Below are positions 1-5,603 of a stretch of 5,603 nucleotides of DNA, in pieces. The stretch comes from Desulfuromusa sp. (GTDB lineage: Bacteria; Desulfobacterota; Desulfuromonadia; Desulfuromonadales; Geopsychrobacteraceae): positions 1 through 5,603 of the forward strand of contig JAGLDI010000075.1 of the NCBI GenBank assembly GCA_023145655.1. Reading direction: 5' to 3'. Under the pieces are notes generated by a model. That model made no database searches. It was not told the origin of the DNA and was given only the letters and a program-made list of their open reading frames with translations. Numbering within the stretch: the stretch's first letter is position 1; each line of letters begins with the position of its first letter. The translations under genes were made by a program, and so were the position numbers.

Positions 1-1202
1 GCCGCATGCGGAATACGCCGATTATTACGTTCATTAATAAGATGGATCGGGATGGTCTTGAGCCGCTTGATATTTTGGCCGATATCGAGGATAAGTTGCA
101 GGTCGAATGTGCCCCTCTCTCCTGGCCGATCGGCATGGGAAGCTCGTTTAAAGGGGTTTATGATCTCTATCGTAAACAGTTGCACATCTTTAAACCGGGT
201 CATGATAGTCACCAGGATGAGGGGATTGTGGTTGACGATCTCGCATCGCCAAAACTTGACGAACTTTTAGGGGAGCAGGCTGAGACTCTGCGCGAAGATG
301 TTGAATTGATGGAGGGGGCGGCTAATCCTTTTGAACTTGATGAATATCTCAAGGCGAGCCAGACCCCGGTTTTTTTCGGCAGTGCGATCAATAATTTCGG
401 CGTGCGCGAGATGCTCGATGCTTTTGTTGATCTGGCCCCGGCGCCCGGCCCCCGGGCCGCCTTGAGTCGGATAGTTAGACCCGAAGAGACCGCTTTTTCC
501 GGATTTACGTTTAAAATCCAGGCCAATATGGATCCCGCCCATCGGGATCGAATTGCTTTTTTGCGGATTTGCTCGGGGAAGTTTACCCGGGGGATGAAGG
601 TTAAGCATCACCGGATCGGTAAAGAGATCTCCCTGTCCAATGCGACGATCTTCATGGCTCAGGACCGGGCTCATGTTGAGGAGGCCTACGCGGGAGATAT
701 TATCGGACTGCACAACCATGGGACAATTAAAATTGGTGATACCTTTACCAGCCGAGAACCGCTCAAATTTACTGGTATTCCCAGCTTTGCTCCGGAACAT
801 TTCCGTCGGGTTCGATTGAAAGACCCCTTAAAGTCAAAGCAACTGCAAAAAGGGTTGATCCAATTAGCCGAAGAGGGGGCGGTTCAGGTTTTTAAACCGG
901 CCACCGGAGCTGAATTTATTCTCGGAGCAGTTGGGGTGTTGCAGTTTGATGTCACTATGGAGCGGTTGAAGGCAGAATACAATGTCAGTGCGGTTTATGA
1001 GGCGGTTGATTATACCACGGCCCGTTGGGTTGAATGTGCTGACCGGAAATTATTTGAAGAGTTTCAGAAGAGGGAGCAGGGTCGATTGGCATACGATGCC
1101 GAAGGTCACCTGACCTACCTGGCCGCCAGCGAGTGGCGGTTGGGGCACACCATGGAGGAGTGGCAGGGAGTGGAGTTTCTAAAGTCTCGAGAACACAGCT
1201 AG
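1..1202 (+). CDS. prfC: Peptide chain release factor 3 (RF3), 5'-truncated by window edge
   Basis: RF3 is a cytoplasmic translational GTPase that removes RF1 or RF2 from the ribosome after peptide release. The reading frame is open from the left edge, so the ATG at position 6 is an internal codon and not the start. Counting from that Met, the G4 guanine-specificity motif NKMD is at residues 11-14. The missing part, about 130 residues judged from E. coli RF3 (about 529 aa), would carry the P-loop and switch regions. Highly conserved RF3 blocks follow: [34 protein letters not shown] and the GDTF of domain II, then [38 protein letters not shown] and ARWVECAD of domain III. The C-terminus (SREHS) matches the usual RF3 end (TREH), so the 3' end is intact. 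These RF3-specific blocks separate it from EF-G. The TAG stop at 1200-1202 is followed by an intrinsic terminator, so prfC is probably transcribed apart from asnS. Confidence 0.97.
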   Translation, partial: RMRNTPIITFINKMDRDGLEPLDILADIEDKLQVECAPLSWPIGMGSSFKGVYDLYRKQLHIFKPGHDSHQDEGIVVDDLASPKLDELLGEQAETLREDVELMEGAANPFELDEYLKASQTPVFFGSAINNFGVREMLDAFVDLAPAPGPRAALSRIVRPEETAFSGFTFKIQANMDPAHRDRIAFLRICSGKFTRGMKVKHHRIGKEISLSNATIFMAQDRAHVEEAYAGDIIGLHNHGTIKIGDTFTSREPLKFTGIPSFAPEHFRRVRLKDPLKSKQLQKGLIQLAEEGAVQVFKPATGAEFILGAVGVLQFDVTMERLKAEYNVSAVYEAVDYTTARWVECADRKLFEEFQKREQGRLAYDAEGHLTYLAASEWRLGHTMEEWQGVEFLKSREHS

Positions 1203-1209
1203 GCAAGGG

Positions 1210-1239
1210 CAGATTTTCAGTCAGCTCATGAAAAGTCTG
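1210..1239 (+). other. Small bulged hairpin just after prfC
   Basis: CAGATTTTCA at 1210-1219 pairs with TGAAAAGTCTG at 1229-1239, giving ten base pairs with one bulged G (1235) and a 9-nt loop. It lies 7 nt past the prfC stop and upstream of the strong terminator. There is no T-tract after it, so it is probably not a terminator itself. It could be a 3'-end stabilising structure or chance. Only the pairing is seen; any role is a guess. Confidence 0.3.
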
Positions 1240-1257
1240 ACAGATATATTGCTTCAG

Positions 1258-1296
1258 ATAAAAAGACTGTTCCTTTTTGAACGGTCTTTTTATTTT
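1258..1296 (+). terminator. Intrinsic terminator of prfC
   Basis: AAAAGACTGTTC (1261-1272) pairs with GAACGGTCTTTT (1279-1290) across a 6-nt CTTTTT loop. There is one T-G wobble, and the stem extends outward by A-T pairs to 1258/1293. The descending arm runs straight into TTTTTATTTTAT, the classic Rho-independent layout. It starts about 55 nt past the prfC stop, where a terminator is expected. The A-rich ascending arm would also give a U-tract on the other strand, but no minus-strand gene needs it here. Confidence 0.88.
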
Positions 1297-1303
1297 ATAT
1301 CCC

Positions 1304-1333
1304 TTGCAGACCATCCCCTGATTTTGGAATAAT
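1304..1333 (+). promoter_or_regulatory. Possible sigma-70 promoter for asnS
   Basis: A candidate -10 element AATAAT (1328-1333, five of six consensus bases) lies 18 bp downstream of a weak -35 TTGCAG (1304-1309, only TTG matching). It sits between the prfC terminator and asnS, where a promoter is needed. It would start a transcript near 1340, with a leader of about 30 nt. The -35 match is poor and the region is AT-rich, so chance similarity is possible. Confidence 0.35.
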
Positions 1334-1356
1334 AGAAAATATTTTTGCTGTGTACC

Positions 1357-1363
1357 GAAAGGA
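1357..1363 (+). promoter_or_regulatory. Ribosome binding site deciding the asnS start
   Basis: GAAAGGA ends 8 nt before the ATG at 1372. This supports that ATG over the in-frame TTG at 1345, which would add nine residues with no counterpart in the family and would place the binding site inside the coding region. Confidence 0.7.
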
Positions 1364-1371
1364 AAATAAGG

Positions 1372-2763
1372 ATGAGTCGTTTGGCAAAGACTTCGGTCAA
1401 AGAATTGTTGCAATCACAATCGGTCAAAGAAGAGGTTTGTGTTAAGGGGTGGGTCCGTTCGATCCGGCGGGGCAAAGGGGTTGCGTTTATTACTTTAAAC
1501 GATGGCAGTTGCTTTGCTTCAGTGCAGATTGTTCTGAGTCCAGAGCTGGATAATTATGAGGCAGCCTCCAAGGTTGGTACCGGAGCCTCTCTGGTTGTTA
1601 CCGGAGCGTTAGTTGCATCACCGGCAGCAGGTCAAGCTTGGGAAGTGCAGGCACAGTCGATTGAAATTGTCGGCGCTGCGGACGACAACTACCCCTTACA
1701 GAAAAAACGACACAGCCTTGAATATCTCCGTTCTATTGCCCATTTGCGCCCACGCTCCAATACTTTTGGTGCGGTGTTTCGGATGCGCAGTGCCCTTGCT
1801 TTTGCAACCCACCAATTTTTTCAGCAGCGCGGTTTTCTCTATGTACAGACGCCAATTATCACTGCCAACGATTGCGAAGGGGCAGGGGAGGTGTTTCGGG
1901 TGACCACTCTTGATTCGTTGAATCCCCCGCAGCAGGGTGGCAAGGTTAACTGGGGGCAGGATTTCTTTGGCGAGCGCACCGGCCTGACGGTCAGTGGTCA
2001 ATTACAGGGAGAACTTTTTGCCACCGCATTTTCAGATATCTATACGTTTGGTCCAACTTTTCGGGCGGAAAATTCCAATACCAGCCGTCATGCTGCTGAG
2101 TTCTGGATGATTGAACCCGAAATCGCTTTTGCCGATTTGCGCGATAACTGTCAACTGGGGGAGGATTTCCTCCGCTATATGGTTGTCTACGCCTTGGAAA
2201 ACTGCCAGGAGGATCTTGATTTTTTCAATCAGCGGATCGAAAAAGGTTTGCTTGATAAACTGGAATCCCTGGCAAAGGCAGAGTTCCGTACCATCAGCTA
2301 CACTGAAGCGGTTGAGCAACTACAGAAATCGGGCCAATCATTTGAATTTCCGGTTGAGTGGGGACATGATCTGCAATCGGAACATGAACGTTATCTGACC
2401 GAAAAAATCTTTGCCGGACCAGTTTTTGTGATCGACTACCCGAAACAGATCAAGGCTTTTTATATGCGTATGAATGACGATGAAAAGACCGTCGCTGCGA
2501 TGGATTTGCTGGTGCCCCGGGTTGGCGAAATTATCGGTGGCAGCCAACGTGAGGAGCGCTATGATGTGCTGCAAACGCGGATGGCAGCTCAGGGAATTAC
2601 TGATGATGAGATGGATTGGTATCTTGATATCAGACGCTGGGGCAGTTGTCCGCATGCCGGGTTTGGTCTTGGTTTTGAGCGTTTATTGATGTACCTGACC
2701 GGAATGGAAAATATCCGCGATGTTATCCCTTTTCCACGGACTCCGGGACATGCAAAGTTTTGA
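1372..2763 (+). CDS. asnS: Asparaginyl-tRNA synthetase (AsnRS)
   Basis: AsnRS charges tRNA-Asn with asparagine using ATP in the cytoplasm. The product is 463 residues, close to E. coli AsnRS (466). An N-terminal OB-fold anticodon-binding domain covers about residues 20-105 (VKGWVRSIRRGKG, FITLNDGS). The class II catalytic core follows: motif 1 around residues 143-163 ending in the invariant Pro161; motif 2 with FRAENSNTSRH at 230-240 and EFWMIEPE at 243-250; motif 3 with GFGLGFERL at 430-438, containing Arg437. The stretches GLTVSGQLQGE, YTFGPTFRAENSNTSRH, GEIIGGSQREER and the C-terminal VIPFPRTPGHAKF are AsnRS hallmarks and separate it from AspRS and LysRS. The ATG at 1372 is chosen for its ribosome binding site and its agreement with family length. 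The gene looks complete and intact. It is flanked by the prfC terminator upstream and a palindromic repeat downstream, so it is probably monocistronic, although no strong terminator separates it from the kinase gene. Confidence 0.98.
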   Translation: MSRLAKTSVKELLQSQSVKEEVCVKGWVRSIRRGKGVAFITLNDGSCFASVQIVLSPELDNYEAASKVGTGASLVVTGALVASPAAGQAWEVQAQSIEIVGAADDNYPLQKKRHSLEYLRSIAHLRPRSNTFGAVFRMRSALAFATHQFFQQRGFLYVQTPIITANDCEGAGEVFRVTTLDSLNPPQQGGKVNWGQDFFGERTGLTVSGQLQGELFATAFSDIYTFGPTFRAENSNTSRHAAEFWMIEPEIAFADLRDNCQLGEDFLRYMVVYALENCQEDLDFFNQRIEKGLLDKLESLAKAEFRTISYTEAVEQLQKSGQSFEFPVEWGHDLQSEHERYLTEKIFAGPVFVIDYPKQIKAFYMRMNDDEKTVAAMDLLVPRVGEIIGGSQREERYDVLQTRMAAQGITDDEMDWYLDIRRWGSCPHAGFGLGFERLLMYLTGMENIRDVIPFPRTPGHAKF

Positions 2764-2764
2764 T

Positions 2765-2809
2765 ATTAAATCCCCCTCAAGCCCCCTTTTTAAAAGGGGG
2801 AGGTTTAAT
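2765..2809. repeat. Palindromic repeat 1 (REP/MITE-like) between asnS and the kinase gene
   Basis: CCCCCTTTT (2782-2790) and AAAAGGGGG (2792-2800) are perfect 9-bp arms around a single T. A second, competing arm lies upstream: ATTAAATCCCCCT (2765-2777) can pair with AGGGGGA (2795-2801) plus TTTAAT (2804-2809) with a two-base bulge. So two CCCCCT arms compete for one GGGGG arm. This layout resembles short non-coding dispersed repeats I associate with deltaproteobacterial and cyanobacterial intergenic regions; that likeness is from memory, not a search. No real T-tract follows (AGGTTTAATC), so it is at best a weak terminator for asnS, though the stem could protect its 3' end. Confidence 0.65.
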
Positions 2810-2840
2810 CACTCCCCTCTTTGTCAAAGAGGGGAGTGAT
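2808..2840. repeat. Perfect palindrome 2 overlapping the kinase start
   Basis: ATCACTCCCCTCTTTG (2808-2823) and CAAAGAGGGGAGTGAT (2825-2840) are exact inverse complements, giving a 16-bp stem around one T. The element abuts and slightly overlaps the first palindrome, so the two form one compact unit of about 76 bp. Its right arm holds the only plausible ribosome binding site of the downstream kinase gene and the first two bases of its ATG. The length and perfection of the stem are far beyond chance. It could be a mobile-type repeat, a structured RNA leader that hides the binding site, or a DNA-binding site for a dimeric regulator. Confidence 0.8.
2828..2836 (+). promoter_or_regulatory. Ribosome binding site of the kinase gene, inside the palindrome
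   Basis: AGAGGGGAG lies just before the ATG at 2839, with the GGGG run ending 4 nt from it. It is the right arm of palindrome 2, so in RNA it would be paired when the hairpin folds. In-frame TTG (2821) and GTG (2836) are weaker start choices. A TTG at 2860 would also keep the signal peptide but has no good binding site. Confidence 0.5.
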
Positions 2841-4596
2841 GTTAATCGGGAAAACTGATTTGAAAAACTTGTTTCGATATATTTTTCTCGCCATTTTTCT
2901 GCTTTTCTGTAGTAATATTACTGCTGTAGCCGAAGAGCCAGTCAGTCCAGATCTGCCGGTACGGATCGGTGGAGATTATAATTATCCCCCCTATGAATAT
3001 CTCGATCCTGACGGGTTGCCGACCGGCTATAATATTGAGTTGAGTCAGGCTATTTCTCGGGTTATGGGGATGGAGATCAATATCCAACTTGGTTCCTGGG
3101 GAGAAATGCGTCAGGCTCTTGAGCGTGGTGATGTCGATATCTTGATGGGGATGGCACATACCAAAGAGCGTGAGTCCGAGGTTGATTTCTCTATTCCCCA
3201 TGCCAAAGTCCATCAATCGATCTGGATTCGTGATGAAAACGAAACGATCCGCACCGTACATGATCTGACCGGCCAAGAGGTTATCGTCATGAAGGGGAGC
3301 GTAATGCACGATTTTATGCTCGAGAATGAGGTCGCTGCGGATTTGTTCATGGTGCAGACTTTGGCTGATGCTCTGAGTTTGCTGGCTTCGGGACAGCACG
3401 ATTGTGCCCTGGTTGCAAAACTTCCCGGCGAATATCTGCTGAGCAATCCGAACCTTGATCATATCCATCCAATTGCCCGCCCATTGGTTGCACAGGATTA
3501 TGGATTTGCGGTTAAAAAGGGAGATCTGGAACTGCTTGCCCGGTTTAACGAAGGGCTTGCTCTGTTAAAAAAGTCTGGGGAATATCGCCAGATTCGCGAG
3601 AAGTGGCTTGGGGTTCTCCAGCCAGAACCGATCTCCTTGCAGCATATTATCCGTTATGGTGCCCTGGTGATTGGTCCGTTACTTCTGGTTCTGATCGCCT
3701 TTGCTTTGTGGTCACGGACTTTGCGTCGCCAGGTGGCATTGCGAACCGAGGAGTTAGAGCGTGAGGTTTCGGAGCGGATGCGTTCTGCAGAGGAATTGCA
3801 AATTCGACAAAAGCAGCTTTTGCATGCCGATAAGATGACCTCTCTCGGGGTTCTGGTTTCCGGTGTGGCGCATGAAATTAATAATCCAAACGGACTGATT
3901 CAACTCAGTCTGCCACAGTTGAGTAAGGCTTACCAAAATATAGAGCCGATTCTGGATGCCCACTATCAGAAACAGGGGGATTTTAAACTCGGTTGGTTTG
4001 ATTACTCGCGGATGCGTCAAGAAATTCCAAAAATGTTGCAGGAAATGTTGGAAAGCTCGAATCGCATTAAGCGGATTGTTGAAGATCTGAAAGATTTTGC
4101 CCGGCGCAATGATTCCGGTCTGGATGATATGGCAGATTTGAATGAAGTCATCCGTTCAGCATTGCGCTTGGTCGATAATACTCTGCACAAATCAACCCGT
4201 CACTTCCGGGTTGATTATTCTCCTGATTTGCCAAGGTTCCGTGGAAATGGTCACCGCATTGAGCAGGTTGTGGTTAATCTGATTCTGAACGCTTGTCAGG
4301 CGTTGACTTCGATGGAGCAGGCAATTGAACTAAGGACTTTCGCACTGCCGGATGAAGGGATGGTTGCTCTGGAAATACGTGATCAGGGGTGTGGCTTGGA
4401 TGAGGAAACTTTACAACGAATCACCGATCCATTTTTTACCACCAAGCGGAAAATCGGTGGAACCGGTCTTGGACTTTCAGTTTCTGATGGAATAGTCAAA
4501 GATCACCGTGGCCGGTTGGAGTTTTCTGGCAAGGTTGATCAGGGAATGACCGTTCAGTTACTGTTGCCAATCTACAAGGAGGAGGAACAGGAATAA
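2839..4596 (+). CDS. Membrane sensor histidine kinase with periplasmic family 3 solute-binding domain
   Basis: The product is 585 residues. Residues 1-31 form a signal peptide (Lys5, Lys9, Arg13, then a hydrophobic IFLAIFLLF core and an AVA-EE cleavage site). Residues 41-260 are a single SBP_bac_3 (PAAT-like) sensing domain, with YPPYEYLD near the start, the GDVDILMG strand, Arg111 in TKERESEVDFS (in this family the Arg that grips a ligand carboxylate) and a GEYRQIREKWLG end. One membrane helix (about 273-291) leads to a basic coiled coil (about 295-335). The HisKA H-box GVAHEINNP has phosphoacceptor His345. The HATPase_c domain has N-box Asn480/Asn484, G1 DQGCG (515-519), F-box DPFFTTK (530-536) and G2 GGTGLGLS (540-547). 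All catalytic motifs are intact. It should sense a small extracytoplasmic molecule and phosphorylate the regulator encoded immediately downstream. The H-to-N-box distance is about 30 residues longer than in short kinases such as EnvZ. The ligand cannot be named. Confidence 0.95.
   Translation: MLIGKTDLKNLFRYIFLAIFLLFCSNITAVAEEPVSPDLPVRIGGDYNYPPYEYLDPDGLPTGYNIELSQAISRVMGMEINIQLGSWGEMRQALERGDVDILMGMAHTKERESEVDFSIPHAKVHQSIWIRDENETIRTVHDLTGQEVIVMKGSVMHDFMLENEVAADLFMVQTLADALSLLASGQHDCALVAKLPGEYLLSNPNLDHIHPIARPLVAQDYGFAVKKGDLELLARFNEGLALLKKSGEYRQIREKWLGVLQPEPISLQHIIRYGALVIGPLLLVLIAFALWSRTLRRQVALRTEELEREVSERMRSAEELQIRQKQLLHADKMTSLGVLVSGVAHEINNPNGLIQLSLPQLSKAYQNIEPILDAHYQKQGDFKLGWFDYSRMRQEIPKMLQEMLESSNRIKRIVEDLKDFARRNDSGLDDMADLNEVIRSALRLVDNTLHKSTRHFRVDYSPDLPRFRGNGHRIEQVVVNLILNACQALTSMEQAIELRTFALPDEGMVALEIRDQGCGLDEETLQRITDPFFTTKRKIGGTGLGLSVSDGIVKDHRGRLEFSGKVDQGMTVQLLLPIYKEEEQE
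4576..4586 (+). promoter_or_regulatory. Strong ribosome binding site for the response regulator
   Basis: AAGGAGGAGGA lies within the last codons of the kinase gene, with its final GGAGG 10 nt before the ATG at 4596. With the TAATG overlap it decides the regulator's start and indicates translational coupling of the pair. Confidence 0.8.
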
Positions 4597-5603
4597 TGGA
4601 GAAGAAATTATACCCTCCCTTTGGAGTGTTGCTGGTTGATGACGAACTTCCCTGGTTGCGAAGTTTGAGCTTAACCCTTGAGGGGCCAGGTGGAATCACC
4701 AACCTGTTGCAATGTCAGGACAGCCGGAAGGTGATGGAGCTTCTGGGCCAGAACGATATTGGTTTAGTTCTGCTTGATCTGACCATGCCCCATCACTCCG
4801 GTGAAGAGTTGTTGGAGCAGATTGTCGCTGAATATCCACAGGTCAGGGTTATTGTCCTCAGCGGGATGAATCAATTGGAAACAGCGGTCAACTGTATGCG
4901 TGCGGGGGCTTTTGACTATTTTGTCAAAACTGTCGAAGAGGAGCGCCTGGTCGATGGGGTACAGCGCGCCATTCGGATGGTTGAACTGGAATATGAAAAT
5001 CGTGCGATCCGGACCCGTTTTTTTCATGATCAGCTTGATGTTCCTGAGGCGTTTGCATCTATTATTACCAATAGTCCAGCAATGCGTGCCAGATTCCAAT
5101 ACTTGGAGGCGGTTGCCCCCAGTCGTCAGCCAATTCTGATTACCGGTGAGAGTGGTGTCGGCAAAGAGCTGGTTGCAGAGTCGATTCATACCCTGAGTTG
5201 CAACAGCGGAGCTCTGGTCACGGTCAATGTTGCCGGGCTGGATGATAATATTTTTGCTGATACGTTGTTCGGGCATGTCCGCGGCGCTTTTACCGGCGCA
5301 GAAAATGTTCGGAAAGGGATGATTGAGAAGGCGGCAGAGGGGACCCTGTTTCTTGATGAAATCGGCGATTTAAGTTCCGTCTCTCAGGTCAAGTTGTTAC
5401 GTTTGCTGCAGAACGGCGAATATTATCCCCTGGGAAGTGATCAGCCAAAGCAGATGAGCGCCCGGATCGTTGTTGCGACTCATGCTGACCTGGATGTCAA
5501 AATGGCGGCAGGAGAGTTTCGCCGTGATCTCTACTATCGACTCTATTCTCATCACGTCAACCTGCCACCCCTGAGGGAGCGTAAAGAAGATCTGCCGTTG
5601 TTG
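4596..5603 (+). CDS. NtrC-family sigma-54-dependent response regulator, 3'-truncated by window edge
   Basis: The frame is open from ATG 4596 to the window end (336 codons). Residues about 9-125 are a receiver: acidic pocket Asp15/Asp16, phosphoacceptor Asp61 in LLDLTMP, Ser89 and Lys111. Residues about 155-336 are the sigma-54 AAA+ domain: Walker A GESGVGKE (184-191), the GAFTGA sigma-54 contact loop (230-235, intact), Walker B LFLDEIGD (251-258), sensor I region ATHADL, and FRRDLYYRL with PPLRER, where the arginine-finger region lies. It should form a ring ATPase that remodels sigma-54 RNA polymerase once phosphorylated. The rest of the AAA+ domain and the expected C-terminal helix-turn-helix lie beyond the window, so DNA binding is not shown. 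The start overlaps the kinase stop by one base (TAATG), which marks the two as cognate. Oddities are Lys111-Thr instead of the usual Lys-Pro, and VNV where family members commonly have VNC before the GAFTGA region. Confidence 0.95.
   Translation, partial: MEKKLYPPFGVLLVDDELPWLRSLSLTLEGPGGITNLLQCQDSRKVMELLGQNDIGLVLLDLTMPHHSGEELLEQIVAEYPQVRVIVLSGMNQLETAVNCMRAGAFDYFVKTVEEERLVDGVQRAIRMVELEYENRAIRTRFFHDQLDVPEAFASIITNSPAMRARFQYLEAVAPSRQPILITGESGVGKELVAESIHTLSCNSGALVTVNVAGLDDNIFADTLFGHVRGAFTGAENVRKGMIEKAAEGTLFLDEIGDLSSVSQVKLLRLLQNGEYYPLGSDQPKQMSARIVVATHADLDVKMAAGEFRRDLYYRLYSHHVNLPPLRERKEDLPLL

Noticed and set aside
433..460. Very GC-rich stretch with a CGGCCC/GGGCCG palindrome within prfC
   Set aside because: It encodes the conserved Ala-Pro-rich LAPAPGPRA segment of RF3, so coding constraint explains it.
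267..800. Minus-strand open frame of 177 codons inside prfC
   Set aside because: It lies wholly opposite strongly conserved RF3 coding sequence, and its translation shows no recognisable domain.
985..1413. Minus-strand open frame of 142 codons spanning the prfC end, the terminator and the asnS start
   Set aside because: It runs through the prfC terminator and both flanking genes, has low-complexity or unfamiliar protein sequence, and resembles no family I recognise. It is the shadow of well-supported + strand genes.
2782..2810. First palindrome after asnS read as a Rho-independent terminator
   Set aside because: The stem is strong, but AGGTTTAATC follows instead of a T-tract, and the competing outer arm and adjoining second palindrome fit a repeat unit better. 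Weak termination is not excluded.
2890..2912. Cys24 of the kinase signal peptide as a lipoprotein site
   Set aside because: The residues before it (Leu-Leu-Phe) do not fit a lipobox, and an AVA-type signal peptidase I site follows. With a later transmembrane helix, a lipoprotein anchor is not needed.
3153..3167. TGGCAC in the kinase gene as half of a sigma-54 promoter
   Set aside because: The -24-like TGGCAC has no TTGC-type -12 element at the required spacing and lies inside coding sequence.
2842..3468. Minus-strand open frame of 208 codons opposite the kinase sensor domain
   Set aside because: It is antisense to a clear signal peptide and solute-binding domain and has no domain of its own. 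The coincidence reflects codon use in the + strand gene.
4764..5276. Minus-strand open frame of 170 codons opposite the response regulator
   Set aside because: The + strand carries a complete receiver and Walker A through GAFTGA in continuous frame, so the antisense frame is a shadow.

Overview
The window holds four protein-coding genes, all on the + strand, and reads as an ordinary chromosomal segment of a mesophilic Gram-negative bacterium with moderate GC (by eye about 47-50%). Two housekeeping translation genes (release factor 3 and asparaginyl-tRNA synthetase), a periplasmic solute-sensing histidine kinase, an NtrC-type sigma-54 activator and a CCCCCTTTT...AAAAGGGGG repeat together suggest a deltaproteobacterium of the Desulfuromonas/Geobacter/Pelobacter kind. 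That placement rests on general recognition, not on a search.

Layout. Positions 1-1202 are the C-terminal three quarters of prfC (RF3), cut by the left edge. Positions 1203-1371 hold a small bulged hairpin, a strong intrinsic terminator for prfC, a possible promoter and the ribosome binding site of asnS. Positions 1372-2763 are a complete asnS. Positions 2764-2838 hold two back-to-back palindromes, the second with perfect 16-bp arms. This second palindrome runs into the start codon of the next gene and contains its ribosome binding site. Positions 2839-4596 encode a 585-residue sensor histidine kinase with a signal peptide, a family 3 solute-binding domain, one membrane helix, a coiled coil, and HisKA and HATPase domains. 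Positions 4596-5603 encode its response regulator, a receiver plus sigma-54 AAA+ activator that runs off the right edge before its DNA-binding domain. The two genes overlap by one base (TAATG).

How the genes work together. prfC and asnS are independent translation genes separated by a terminator. The kinase and regulator form a translationally coupled two-component operon. A small molecule bound outside the inner membrane would control autophosphorylation of His345, then phosphotransfer to Asp61 of the regulator, then sigma-54 promoter opening at targets not visible here. No RNA genes, CRISPR, insertion sequence, integrase or phage genes were seen. I found no convincing evidence of a wholly new system. 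The most unusual point is the palindromic repeat forming the translation start region of the kinase gene.
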